A stretch of 64,000 nucleotides of DNA from Paramecium pentaurelia (Eukaryota > Ciliophora > Oligohymenophorea > Peniculida > Parameciidae), in assembly GCA_905183005.1 (NCBI GenBank), contig CAJJDO010000136.1:64945-128944 (forward strand). Reading direction: 5' to 3'. This document shows positions 13,176 to 26,463 of the stretch, piece by piece. A model generated the notes under the pieces. It did no database searches and was not told the origin of the DNA. It saw nothing but the letters and a program-made list of their open reading frames with translations. A program made the position numbers and the translations under genes. Positions within the stretch are counted from its first letter, which is position 1. Each line of letters begins with the position of its first letter.

Positions 13176-14986
13176 ATGAAAGTCTAAGAGTCAGAAGTTT
13201 ATAAACGTATAAAACTCCTTGGATCAGGAGCTTATGGAAAAGCATATGTAGCTGAGAGTATTAGAGATGGACAATTATGTGTCATAAAATAGATAGATGT
13301 GTCTTTCATGAAACAGGATGAGATTGCAGTAAGAGTATATTGATTGATATAGCAAGCATATAAAGAGGCTAAAATAATGTCGACATTGAAACATCCTAAT
13401 ATTATAAATTTTAGGGAAGTGTACAAAACAAAGAAGGGTAAATTGTGTATTGTTATGGATTATGCTGATGGTGGTGATTTATCTCAAAAGATAAAACAAA
13501 CACAAGGTTCTTTGTCAGAATCTCAAGTACTTGATTGGTTCACTTAATTGAGTTTGGCAGTCAAGTATTGTCATGATCGAAAGATCCTTCATAGAGATAT
13601 AAAGACTTCAAATGTGTTTTTAACAAAAGAAGGAATGGTAAAGTTGGGAGATTTTGGGATTGCTAAGATTTTATCAACAACATCTCCTTGTGCAAAATCA
13701 GTTATTGGTACACCATATTATATGGCTCCTGAGATGTTTGAGAATCAACCATATGGATTTAAATAAGATATCTGGTGTTTAGGAGTAGTTCTTTATGAAA
13801 TGTGTAATAAACGACCACCATTTGAAGGTGATAATATAGCATAACTTGCTTTAAAAGTAGTTAGATGTGAAATAACTCCAACTTTGGAATATTATTCAAT
13901 TAAATTAAGAAAGTATGCAATTGCATTCACTTCTAGCACAGTTTAATAGGGAAACTTCTCTCTTGTAAAGAACATCGAAGACCAGCTATCAATGAGATAT
14001 TACGTGAGTAATTAATCAGAGATAGAATCAAGTCATTTCTAAGTGAGACTCTTTAAAAAGAATAATAAGTGATTGATTAATCATAAAAAGCAAAGAAATC
14101 TGTATAATAATTACCTCAATTGAAAAGACGAGTAGCTACACCAAAATAAAGAGCTAGTCCTAGTGTTCATAAATTACCTGAAATAAAAAGAACTATTGAT
14201 ACACCTGATTTTAGTAAAAGAGTACAATTGAAATAGAATCAATCAGTACTTCATGCATAATCTCCTAAAAGATAATCTCCTAGAAGAAAGAATTAATTAT
14301 CAGAAGGTCCTGAGACACCTAATAAAATGATGAAATCACCTTCACTGAACATAAGGATTTAGAGTGGTAAAATACTTACAGATAAACATCTTTTATTAAA
14401 AAAATAAATTAAATCATTTGATCGTTAATAGAGTGGTAGATAAATAGTGAATCATTAAAGCAATATATTTTTTAGTCCAAAAAGAAAATAATTAGAAGAA
14501 GAAGAGAAAGTATTAGATCCTATTGAAGAGGCTGATAGTACTCCATTGACATTGACTAAATCTAATATAGAATTTTAGGATTTTAATAATTCAATTGAGG
14601 AAAGACGAAAGAAAAATAAAATTATATATAAAGATCCATTTAAAAAAGATGATGAAATGAGTGAAATGATATCATAATTGCAAGAAATAGTTGAAGATGA
14701 TTTTGATAATCCACCAATTAATGAATAGATTAGAGTACATAAATATTAAATAATTTAGAATTTAAAAGCAAGATTAATATAAAAATTAGGTAGACATTTT
14801 GATGAAGTTTTTAAATAATGTGTGTAGGCTTTTAAAAAGAATGGTGATCTTGGTTAAAGTGAAATGATTAACATTCTTTAATAAAGATTCTCTGGTGTCT
14901 CAATAAAAAAAGTTTCTGGTATTGCTACTCTAATTCTCACCCTTATTATTTAAACAAAAGGTGAAACCATCAATACTGAATTTTGA
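13176..14986 (+). CDS. NEK-family protein kinase
   Basis: Spliced product is 585 aa. Introns 13329-13352 and 13913-13941. The kinase domain fills residues 1 to about 270: glycine loop GSGAYG 16-21, VIK lysine at 38, catalytic HRDIKTSN from 131, DFG 151-153, activation segment VIGTPYYMAPE, and DIWCLGVVLYEM. HRDIK with a GTPYYMAPE segment and a domain starting almost at the N-terminus is typical of NEK (NIMA-related) kinases, which are greatly expanded in ciliates and act at basal bodies and cilia. The C-terminal 300 residues are a basic, Ser/Pro-rich linker with candidate SP phosphosites, followed by an acidic helical tail. All catalytic residues are present. Confidence 0.9.
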
Positions 14987-15040
14987 CTATTTATTAATTA
15001 TATCATAGTTTTTTATAATATACAAAATAATTTATTCTAT

Positions 15041-15451
15041 TCAAACTGATTCATATAGTGATTCCAGAAATCTTTTTTATTCTTCTGATAATTTTCCTTT
15101 AGAGTTCATCATTTCCTTTAATTAATCTGGAGGTACAAAACTAAATGACACAGTTTTATTTTAATTATTAGATCGTACAATCTAAAAATCATTCTTATTT
15201 TTTAAAATGCTTTTGCAAGTCTTAACTGGACTTTAATCCAATATAGGAAGACTTATATCATCTTAACTATTATCATTTTCATCATTTGAATGACTAGTCA
15301 ATTAAATATGCTCATCAGGACATGATGATGATTCACTGAATTTTTATTGAATTCTTAACTAAGCATACTTTTCTTGTTTGCTTATGGACACTTAATCCCA
15401 AAGTGAAATGTCATTTTGATTAATTGGGATTTGAAGACAAGTTGATCCCAT
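15041..15451 (-). CDS. Small candidate PP1 regulatory protein (SILK + RVxF motifs)
   Basis: Single exon, 136 aa, no membrane span. It is mostly low-complexity and polar, as expected for a disordered regulator. SILK at residues 81-84 matches the PP1-docking SILK motif ([GS]IL[RK]). KTVSF at 99-103 fits the RVxF motif in the same SILK-then-RVxF order found in known PP1 regulators. The N-terminus MGSTC has Gly2 and Cys5, suitable for myristoylation and palmitoylation. I infer a membrane-tethered protein phosphatase 1 regulator. The motif pair is short and could be fortuitous. It is convergent with the NEK kinase gene, with only 54 bp between the two stop codons. Confidence 0.7.
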
Positions 15452-15565
15452 TTCTATAATATTAATAAGTTTAAGTTAAGTTTATTTTATAAATTATTTC
15501 TTCACTCAAATCTAATAAATTATGGCATCTATTCAATATTGATTATTATATAATATGAATGATTA

Positions 15566-16841
15566 TCAAATTTTAATTGATGCACTTCTGATAAAGTTTT
15601 TTATTGGACTAAAGAAATCTACATATGTAAGACAAACAGCAACAAGTACATCCTCATCCTTAAGACTCTAAAATCAATTAATAATATAATCTATACTTTT
15701 GAAGCCACTTAAGTATCTAATAAAGATAAAAGTGTAAATCCTGATAAAATTATACATAAAAAAGTATCAACAAAACCCAAAAATATAAGGAAAATCAGAT
15801 ATCCAAAAACTATTGCACAACTTAAAAACAAATTTTTGTTAATAATCACATTATCATTTTTTACTTATTCCAAATTTTTATCTAATTATTCTGGAAGATT
15901 TGTATTAATTATTGAATAAGATTTATTAATATATTCCAAAATATTCAATCCTTATGGTAAATCTTCTGGATTACTTAATAATGATTTATTTAATTAATTA
16001 AAATAATAGATTCCATACACAAATACAACTTCTAATACTAGAATAGGTTTGTTGTAATCACAATCAAATGCAAATAAAAAATTATTGATTGGGAATAGTA
16101 TATATATCAAAATGGATGATACTTTTCCATAAGAATGTGATTTGTTTATCTAAATCAAAATAATCTAGAGTAAAGCATTTCCAACTAAACCAGCACATAC
16201 TATTTTTGTATAAAATATTTTTGCATCATTTCTCCATGACCCTTTTGAAATACAAGCAAATCCTCCTAAATCTAATCCAATTAAAATGGTATAAACAATA
16301 TAAAACCATTTTTAATGTTTAACCTATTAAGATTTTTATATTCTCATACCATTTTTCTAGAAGATCTTCCAATAACAAGTTTAAGTGTCAATCCAATTGT
16401 TAATGCTATAAATGTAAAATAAGTCCACCTAAAAGAGTACCTTGATAAAGAATCATATCTGCCAAATAATTTCCTATAGTCTTCACCATTTCGATATTCT
16501 TCTGAACCATAATAAAAATTTTAGTGTTCTTCAAATGGACTGTATTCCACAATACACAAAATTTCAACAAACCTAAAATCTTGAGTCAATAAAAATATTG
16601 ATAACACTCCTATATATTATAGAATTGAATAACAATAGTATTTTGTTAAGAAGTGAGCTCTATTTATTGTCTATCTAAAAGGTGGTTTATTTTCAACTTA
16701 TAAATCATTTTTTATTTCTTTATCATTTAACTAATCATTAGAAATGATTGGATCTAATGTAGGATATTTTACTTTCTCAATTAAAATTGATTGATTAATC
16801 ATTTCAACATAGGAAGGTTGATTATAATCTGCTTGTATCAT
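15566..16841 (-). CDS. Multipass membrane protein, tandem paralogue A
   Basis: Spliced product is 406 aa. Introns 16324-16349 and 15668-15696. A hydrophilic N-terminal tail of about 70 residues precedes several hydrophobic helices (YFTFIALTIGLTLKLVIG, WFYIVYTILIGLDLGGFA, LILVLEVVFVYGIYYF, LFLSCAIVFGYLIFLIFLGF). A conserved NPEDLPxG/R segment follows a YYFNQLN motif. The C-terminus EDVLVAVCLTYVDFFSPIKN resembles the last helix of TMBIM/Lifeguard proteins only weakly. It aligns along its whole length with the neighbouring gene (paralogue B), including both intron positions, so the pair arose by tandem duplication. Function is unknown. Confidence 0.78.
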
Positions 16842-16908
16842 ATAATTTAATTATAAAAATGGAATAAAAATAAACTATATTATTAGCCAAATTTATGCAT
16901 TTATTTGA

Positions 16909-18162
16909 TCATATCTCAACTCCAATACTTCTAACAAAGTTTTAGATTGGACATAATAAATCTAAATAAACTATGCTTGCTGCTATGAAATTATCATCAA
17001 ATTATAAGGACTATATTATATATATTATTGTATTACTCTTGAAGCAACTTATGTCTCAAATATTAAACCAACTATTGAACCAGCTAACAATATCAATGGA
17101 ACACATGATATTTAGTTTCTGGTTATAATTAAAAAGATTATTAAAATAATTTGAATTCCAAGTGCTCCTATTATTACTAATGTCTTTTTGGGAATAGTTA
17201 GAAGATTTGGATTTTTTTATTCAATTCCTTGAGATTCATTATTGATAGGAGTTATCTCTTAAAAAAGTTTAGTAATATCTTTACGAACTGGTAGATCTTC
17301 TGGATTCAATAATAAGGAATAATTGAGTTGATTAAAGTAATAGAAACCATAAATTGCAATAGATTCAAAAATCAGTATTATGGCTTCAAAATTCTTGAAA
17401 ATTAAAACCAAAATAAAGTTAAATGGAATCTACATATAGATTAGATTATTTGCAAATTTGTTGTAATAGTTAAGTTTATCAATTTTAATGAGTGAAAGTA
17501 TCACTATACTATTTAATAGTAATATTGAATTAGTAGTAATTGTTACATAACATATATCTTTATGGATCCAATAGTTATCCTTATACTTTCCTGCATAACC
17601 AACAAGACTAAGTCCAATGAGCACTGCCTAAGAAAAGAAAAGGGATATTTAATATTTAACCTAAATTTTATACAATATAGAATACAATGGTTCGATTAAT
17701 TCTACCAAACAATATTGCTAAAGTGTTTAAGATCAATAAGGTTATAATTACATAAAATGTCCATCTTACTTCAGATATTTCATACCATTGACTTTATCTC
17801 CAATTTTCATATTCATCATAAGTTTAAGAGTTTGGATAATACTTTTTATATTCAGAATAGCTAGTATAATATCCTGCTAAATTGATTTTGGAGAATTTAG
17901 TTGATATTGACATGAACCATTTTGTTAATCCTAAAATTTGTATAATCAACACAATCAAAAATGATATGGCTTAATTCTTATAACAATCAAATAAAAATTG
18001 AATTCTCTATTATTTTAATTCATCTTATGTATTTTAATATTTTGGCATGGAATTGTATGATGGAGGTGGAACATAATTGCTTAAATCAGGGTAATTGATT
18101 ATTTTTATCTGATTCTAATCTAAGGTGATGTAATTAGGATTTGAATTATCTACTTAAGACAT
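16909..18162 (-). CDS. Multipass membrane protein, tandem paralogue B
   Basis: Spliced product is 400 aa. Introns 17661-17685 and 17011-17036, at sites equivalent to those of paralogue A. Shared blocks include YFNQLNYSLLLNPEDLP, a TQVASR segment before the last intron, and the terminal FIAASIVYLDLLCPIQNF followed by VRS. Membrane helices include AISFLIVLIIQILGLTKW, TFYVIITLLILNTLAILFG and IGALGIQIILIIFLI. The soluble segment between the first two helices contains a run of Tyr and Ser (YYTSYSEYKKYYPNSQ) matching the YYGSEEYRNGEDY segment in paralogue A. Sequence divergence is substantial, so the duplication is old. TMBIM-like membership is a tentative suggestion from the C-terminus. Confidence 0.78.
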
Positions 18163-18797
18163 TTTATTATAATTTTTAATTTTTATTAATTTATTATTAA
18201 AGGAATTATTATGATATATTTAATAGATATATAAGATAATTATAAGTCTAAAGTATGAATGATATAGTAAATTCAAGAATTAACATACAAACTCAGAAGT
18301 AAACTCAGAAATTAATTTACTTTGTCGTAATTAATCAGTTTAAAATCATTTTAAATAGCTTTTGATAAAAAATGATCATTTCAAATAAAACTAATTAAAT
18401 TCATACTATTACTTATTTTAATGATTGTATAATATACATTTATGTAAATTATAATCTAATACTATTTAAATATTATTCTTCAGGAGAATAATTTTGTAAA
18501 TTTCTATGATGATCTAAATATAATTAAGAAAATAAATAAGTATTGTTTGTAATAATAAATATTCTTCAAGTGTTATCAGATTTTCATATTTATATAATTA
18601 TGCTATTTAATTGTAAATCAATTTAATTAAATACTTACAATTAATAACTTATTTAAGAAAGTACTAATACTAGTAAATGCTCTAAATATATTAATTAAAT
18701 AATATTTCTAATAATATATGAGAAATCTATTAAATGAATTTAGAGCTATAATTATTTATTAAATAACAATCTAGGGTATGATGAATTTATAAAAATA
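18163..18797. other. Intergenic, 635 bp, no clear gene
   Basis: AT-rich spacer between the start of paralogue B and the 3' end of the deubiquitinase gene. Short open frames exist on the plus strand near 18255-18375, with plausible Gln/Lys-rich residues, but no start, splice and stop combination is convincing. No RNA gene was recognised. Confidence 0.4.
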
Positions 18798-21700
18798 TCA
18801 CTCAATATCTACAACAAAACCTTATTCTTACTATCTTTTAATTGATCCTAAAGCATTGTGTTTGTTTTTGCGAGCAGCAATCATTCTTTCTCTTAGCTAA
18901 TAAAGTTTAATTATAAATATATACTTCATTATCTTCTTTAGTTTGGAAGTCATCATTTGGATGATTGCCAATTCTGTAACCAATAAAATCTAATTGAATA
19001 TAATATTTATTACCTCCTTCTCCTAAATTGATTGGATTTTTTTTTAAATTATCACAAATATTTTATTATTATTATTTCTAAGTTTATTAAACTTATTTAT
19101 TATTATTTTAATTTCCTTATTTACCCTGTTTACCTTTACTTTTACCTTATTATTATTTCTATAGACCATTAGGGTTTATATGTAACCATTAGAATTCATA
19201 AATAATAAATTTAGCTAATTGTATTTCATTTCCTTCTTCAATTCCAATAAAATTTTAGATCTATTCTTTCAAATCATTTAGAGTAGGAGTCTTAGATGTT
19301 TTAAAAATAAATTCTTATGGTTTGATGTATACTTTATTTATAGGATCTCTCTATTTAATTAATAAGAGCATTTCATCATCTTTTAAATTTTCTGGATTAT
19401 TTAAAACTTAATAAACAATATCATTAGTAGAGAATTATAATTTTTATAAAGGTAATTCTAATTTTCTAAAAACTTATCCAAAAAATCTGTTTTTATTGAT
19501 ATCTCTTACTCTTAAATGATCAATATCTATATTCAATCCAAAAGTAGAAATAATCATTTATTTCAAATCTTTTAAAGTGGCATCTTTTCTCATAGTTTCA
19601 TGTTTTTAAAATAAACAATCATCAGGATAACCAGTAGTAGTTGAATAAAGTTGGAATCTTATCAATTCACAATCAATTTATGCTGTTTTATCACATAACA
19701 TAAGTAAATCTCTATCTCTTAAATAACATTAAGAAACTGTTTTAGTTTCATCAGTTAATCCTTCAGATGCAACTTATAACCAATCTACTTTATAAAGTCT
19801 ATGTTAAGAAGAATCCAAATTAAAAGATTTGCATGATTCTAATTTAATCTATTCAATCTTATCTTCTCTAGGATCAACATGTATTTCTATATTCTATTCC
19901 TTATATTGAACTACTATTGAAATCTTTCCATTTTCAGGAACTTCTCCCTTTTCTATTTATAATCTTGCTCCACTAAAATATTGTTATAATAACAAATTAC
20001 CCTTCTCTAAAATCCTAAAATTCCTTTAATTAAATAGAAAGATCAGTCTTACAAAATAGGATTGATCCATTAAGATTTCTTAATCTATGAGCATCAATTA
20101 TTCCAAATTATTCCTTAATAAATTCAATCAATTCTTAAACAGTCTAATTCATATTCACATCTAAAATAAATAAGAAATAAATCTTTACAAAATTTAGAAA
20201 CTCCAACTTTATCACCTTATTCTACTAAAATTGATACAATATCATCTCCTACTTATAAATCTTTCTCATTTTTGTTAACATTCTAAACTGGCATCTTTTT
20301 CTTAACCAATATTTAAGTTTCAAAAGTTAATTACATATCTCCCAATTATGTTTCATCACTCAAATCTGATATTATTTTTTAATTTTGAACATTTCTTAAT
20401 TCTTATTCATTTTCAGGAATTCCACACAATGCAAATATCAATTATTTTAATTCCAATAATGTAGTTGAAATATACAATAAAAAAGACTAAGGTTGTTTAT
20501 TAATGATTAAATTAAGTCTATAAGGTACTTTTTACAATCCTACTTAAGGAATATCTTAATCTTTCTTAACCAATATCCAAGTTGATTCATGTTCAACCTT
20601 TTCTTCTTCTAATGTACTTTCTAAATTCTTTAAATATCTTGGAAAATGTAATAGTTTATTTTAATAATTTTCTTAAAATTCTAAGAGCCAATATCCATCT
20701 TTATTAATTTATTCATATAATTATTAAATTTTTTAAGATAATCTTAATTTATATGTTACTTTTTCATATTTCTCATCTAATAATTTATGATTTTATAAAT
20801 CAATAATTGAAGCATCTGCTACTGTTATAATAATATGTTATTTAGCTTCCTCATAAACCTATCTATCTTATTCAATCTTTTCATTTAATTTATTCACATA
20901 ATCATATAGATATTTAGGTATCTCCTCCTTTGATAATTTAGATGGTACCAAATTCCTATCCCTATAAATCAAAATATAAGCACTCTCTGATCCCTAATAT
21001 TATTTTTATATCTTATTAACAGGTATAGGAATAACAGAGTTATCATTGAAATCATACCATCCTTATGCAACCTTAGGATTACTAATCTCAAATGGCAATT
21101 AAACTTCATCATAATCAACCTCATCTTCATTTTTTTTCATTTATTATTAACATTCTACTTTCTCTTACCAATATTCTGGAATGTGAGATAACCAATCTCC
21201 TTCATCCAATAAATCTCTAAAATAAGCAAAATAATGTCCTCCATGAGCATTACCTCTATGAATTATTATACCTTATAACTCATATATCAAATTATCAACT
21301 GGATTTTCTAAATATGCTCCCATCTCTATTTCTAATGGAAATTCAAATCTATCATTTAATTTCACTCTTTGCATTCTTTCATAATCAAATGTATATCTAT
21401 TCAAAGTTATAGTCAATATTGATGGTAATTTCCTAATCTTGTCTCCTTTCAATGCATCTACCTATTAATATTGAATATTTATATTACTTTAAAACCACAT
21501 ATATCACAAAAATATTAATTGGTACCATCCAATAAAAATGGATTAATATAACTGAATAATCCTTCAGATAAATTTTTATTGCCTTCCACTTAAATATTCA
21601 AATCATACATGATCTCTTCATTACCATGAGAATTATTGCAATTCAAACAAGTTATATGATGAAATACCACTCCTTTATAAAATGGTGCAATAATAAAAGG

Positions 21701-22194
21701 AGTACCATATAAGGATCTATCAAGTGTCTCAAATAGTACTCTTAAGTATATTTATTTCATTCTTACTTATTAGCATCTGACACATCTTATTATAACATTT
21801 ATTGACCATCATTCCAACCAAAACTAGAAGTCAATGCTTCAGTTGATGTTGCCTTTGATTACAAACTCTACATTTTTATGAATAACTTCTAAAACTCTAA
21901 TAGGAATCTATTTCTGCTTTCATTCTAAGCTAAATTAGCTGAATCTTCAATTGTTTCTTTGCATAATGGTAATTAAAGAATGACTTTTCTAAACTCAGGA
22001 CACATATAATATGATTGTATTAAGCTGTTCAAGTAACATGTAGCACCTTAATTTTTAAGGCCTGCAAAATGTTTTATTCTTGGAAGCTCTGGCATATCCA
22101 TTTAATCAGCACAATTCTTGGCCTTTCTTGTTTAATATGTAATAATTGTTGGATTATATTATTCTTCCATTGTTTCGAAGGTCTCTCCAAACAT
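18798..22194 (-). CDS. Ubiquitin-specific protease, USP40/USP47 type, with one suspected frameshift
   Basis: About 1095 aa. Introns: 21741-21766, 21462-21487, 20161-20188, 18897-18924. The USP catalytic domain is N-terminal: Cys box GLKNQGATCYLNSLIQ (Cys53), a CxxC...CxxC zinc pair (CLNCN, CDICG), and His box GNAHGGHYFAYFRD. The C-terminal 700 residues look like repeated ubiquitin-like folds, as in USP40 and USP47. The frame breaks once near 20017-20022: LSIQLKEF and RILEKGNLLLQQYF join only if one T of a four-T coding-strand run is extra. Removing that base makes the exon total an exact multiple of three. I read this as a sequencing error, although a true lesion is possible. Catalytic residues are intact. 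Confidence 0.85.
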
Positions 22195-22353
22195 TTTAAT
22201 ATTTTAATTATTAAATTCTTTTATAATAAAAAAAAAAATTTAATAATTAAAGAATTAAACAACATAATGTTTATTCTTAATTATTTTCATTATTATTATT
22301 AAATTATTTAATATAAAGATTTAAAATATATTTTATAATTGAATAAAAACTTT

Positions 22354-25300
22354 TCATAAATGAGTTGTTTTCAAATTATTTTACAATGAATTTCTATTGG
22401 CTTTTTTACCATATTTAAGAAATATCAAGATAAATATGATATTAACTATTAATATTCCAGATTAGATTGTTAGAGCATTTTGCAATAATAATGAATTTAC
22501 TAATTAAATTTCTAAAGTAAGAGTTGATACATCATTAGAGAGTATTAATTTTGCATTCTAAGTGCATTCATTTACACACTCAACTTTAAATTAATTTAAA
22601 GTCATAAAATATAAACTTCCATTTATATGGTTATATATGACATAATGAGATTGATTAAATTTTTCAATTCTTTTATAATCATATGATTCTAATCTTTAAA
22701 TACTATCCAAAAAGTCTTTATTGTTCATTTATACTTTTATATCATAAACATTGACAAATTATTTATTATTCTATTCAAATGTAGCTACTATAAAATTATC
22801 ATCTGCATAAAGTAATTCTATAAATTGTGATTGTTTTTCATATCTTAGAAATTAATGTGATTTAATTTTGAAATTATCATATTGGATATCATCAAAAGAA
22901 AATTCAAAAACTTAACTAAATTATGTATGATAAATCAAAATGAATTTAACAACATAAATATGTCCCTTTTTTTCTAGATAAAAAATCTCTATCTTTTATA
23001 TTGCAATATCAAAATTGAAGTATTCAACTTGTCCAAATATTAATGACAAATCAATCTCAAATTCCTTAATAATATCAGTTTTGCAATACTATTATAAAAT
23101 CAATTACTTATCGTTAACAGTAATAAAATAAATCTTTATTTTATTGGAGAACCAATATACAATTATATATGTTTGATTTGATAAATAGATGGAATCAATA
23201 TAATAAAATTATTTATCTTATTTTAAAAATGGACCGATAAGCTAACAAATATCTTTGTAGAATAATAATATTTTGTATCCATAAATTTAAAAATATAAGA
23301 TATCTTTAATTAATTTCACTTTTTCCAAATTATTCACATAAGGGTGAGACAGTATACTTTATACAGTTTTCTTCTATATTATTACAAATTAATCTAAGTC
23401 ATTTTTTTCTAATTATACCATCAAGTAATCTAGATTATGATTATTATGATAAAAAACATAATATGTAAGTAACTCTTAATTAAAAATTATTCCTTTTATT
23501 TAGATATGAATTAATTCAAGAGTTAGATTATCTATTATAATAAGAGATTTAATTTCTTTTAATGACTAATTATTTAAACAAAGACTAGATTCAAAATATT
23601 AACAAATTAAGTGTTATTATGTAATATTTAGAGGTAATTTAACTATAAAATCTTAATTAATATCAGCTGTTACAATATTTCCTTTAATTAGATCCCAATT
23701 TAATGTTTCTTAAAGAAAGTAATTATGTTAAGTTTTATTTAAAGTAGCAAGGGTGTAATTATGATTTAATTTTTATATTTACATCTTAATTTTAACAGAT
23801 TAATTACCAACATAAGAGTTTACAATTACTTCCAATTCTTTTTCTATCCTGAAGATATTTTACTATTAAATTGAATATTTAAAACAAATCTAATTTAATT
23901 GATGATAGAATATTTTTTCATTATAATAATAAATTAAAATCCTTTTTTTATCATCAAAAATTTCATAAATTTGATAAAATTATGAATTTTCATCAATTTC
24001 TGTAATAAAAATAAGAGAATTAATAGCTGAATTTCTTAAATTATAAACAAGTAAATACAATTTATTTTAATTTTTTGCACTTATCATTAAATAAAAATTT
24101 TAAAATTTTTAAGAAAAAGAAGGTTGATATTTGAAATTATAAGTTGGAATAATATATTATTAAATTAATTCAGTTTTTATTTAACGATATAATCTGAGTT
24201 TTATTTCATTTTCTTCTTCAACAAATATTACAAACATTAATGATAATTCATCTGTTAATACTTCTATAATTTTTCCTTCTAACTAATATCTTCTATTCAG
24301 TTTTGATAAATAAATGATTTCATTCTGGCTAATTAAAATTTGACTATTCAAAATCTTATAATAATGATTACAATTAAAAAGATAATATTAAGATTCTTCC
24401 ATAAATAATAATTTATTAACATCAATATATACGATTGTTAACTTACAATTTTCATATAAAATGCTTATGTATTTTAAATATATTGCTATTTTTATTATTT
24501 TATTTTCTTAAGGAAAATTTGTTATTTATAATTACAATGAGTCATCTATGGTAATTAATTATATTGTTTTCTCATAAATAATCAAAGTGTTTCCTTATCC
24601 CACAATAATCAAATCTATGATTATCTTTTTAATTAATTTTATACTCTTTTCTTAAATAATTTCACTTTTGTTGCAAAATATAAATGTTATGATATCTTCC
24701 TATTTAAACATTATACACATGTTTATTTAATCATTTAATTTCCCAAAATATATCATTTTCATATATTTATGATAATTTATTTTGCAATTTTCTATGTATA
24801 ATGTCTAATTTATTTAAACATATTTATTATTTTCAATGATAGCTTTTAAATAAATTGGAAGACTTTGTGATATTTATGATTATTTAAAACATATATCTTC
24901 ACTATCATTATTTTAATAAATTATGTTTTCTTATTAATTCATAATTACTCTAACTTCATTTTACTTTAAAATTTCAATATAACTTTATTCTAATATGAAG
25001 TCTTAAAGATAAATCTAATTTCCAAAGTTTAAATATAATATTTTCTAAGAAGAGATAAATTAGTTGTAAGTTCTTGGTGGTTAAATTTAAAAGAGTCTTA
25101 ATTGAGATTAATAAACACCAACAAAATATTGTTAATTAAATAGAGGTAATATCTCTAAAATAGATAAATTTATTTTTTATTATAATTAGTTATTTATTTT
25201 AGCAAATATGTAATCATTAAAATGCAATACTAAAATCTTTTCAATTATAAAAGAATTTTTATACTTACTACTACTTAGATTCAATAGATTCTTGTCTATT

Positions 25301-26199
25301 CTCAATTCTTTACTAGAATTTTCAACATCTAATATTAAATTTGATTTTTAACATATTTCGAATACATTCAATATTATTGCATCAGTAGCATTTGAATAAT
25401 AAATAATCTAATTCTGTTTCATATTATAATTCAATATTAATTTTTAAAATATTATAAATATTCTATCTAGTTGACATATTATAATTTTCCTCAAATATCC
25501 ATATTAAGTATATGTTATATTATTTTCTTAAAATAATTCAATCTTTTTTATTGATTTATACTAATAAATTTGTTAATCAATTTCAACTTAATAAATATTA
25601 TTTGATTTACAATTTTATTCAAAAATAAAAATATATGATTATCTATAAGAGAAATCAATTTAACAAATATCTTCAATTTCTAATTATATTTGATCATATA
25701 TTATGCCATCCAAATTGATAATAGATATAATTTATTGATTTTCATTAAGTTAGCAATTAATTATATAGATTTATTAGTTCACTTAAATTAAATTTTTACA
25801 TGATTGATAGGGCAATGTTATATTACAAAAATGAGGAGTAATAACTAATTATGAATTCAACAGATAGTCTTTAATTATATATAAACAATATAAACTTGAA
25901 TTATCCATTACCATAATCATGTTATCTTCTTCATTTATTACATGTTAAAAATAAAATAATTTCATTTACTCTGTAATATTAATGAAGACCTAATTTTCTA
26001 TTTTTTCTTCATGAATTAATTCAATTTGAAATTGGCTTTCATTTGAGTCAAGCAGATTTTATTCAAATGGAACAAAATACCTTTAGTTATTTGTAAATTT
26101 AGTTTCTCCTTATACAAAATACTCTGTTTATTGATAAGTTATAGAAATTAGTTAGAGGATATTGAAAGGAAAAGCACTAAAAAAATATAAAAAATTCAT
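22354..26199 (-). CDS. Giant intronless type I membrane protein, unknown function
   Basis: A single uninterrupted frame of 1281 aa that is open only when TAA and TAG are Gln. A hydrophobic N-terminus (MNFLYFFSAFPFNILQLI) looks like a signal peptide. A lone hydrophobic helix near the C-terminus (GILIVNIIFILIFLKYG) is followed by a short basic tail (KKANRNS). The roughly 1200-residue region between them is Ile/Leu/Asn/Tyr-rich with alternating short hydrophobic strands and polar turns, suggesting beta-propeller or other beta repeats. I recognise no catalytic motif and few cysteines. It is probably a large cell-surface or luminal protein. Its start faces the next gene across a 264-bp shared upstream region. 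Confidence 0.75.
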
Positions 26200-26463
26200 A
26201 AACAATGATTAATATTATTAAATTATTTATAATTTTTATTAAAAATACCTTAGATTTTATGAGAGATATCATTTATAATTGAAATCAATATCTATTTTGA
26301 GTAATTTATTATTATACAAGATTATAGAGAGTATTTAATAATTTTTAACGAATAGAAAAAATGATTGAGTTTATCAAATTATAAAATAAGAAATATCAAA
26401 TTTTTATTGATAACAAGAATGAATTTTAGTAATCTAATTATTTATTTACTACAGGTTTCAAAA

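Noticed and set aside
26163..26463. An extra 5' exon for the small coiled-coil gene (frame from ATG at 26360)
   Set aside because: That frame ends at a TGA and no micro-intron joins it to the downstream frame; it is better seen as the shared upstream region of two divergent genes.
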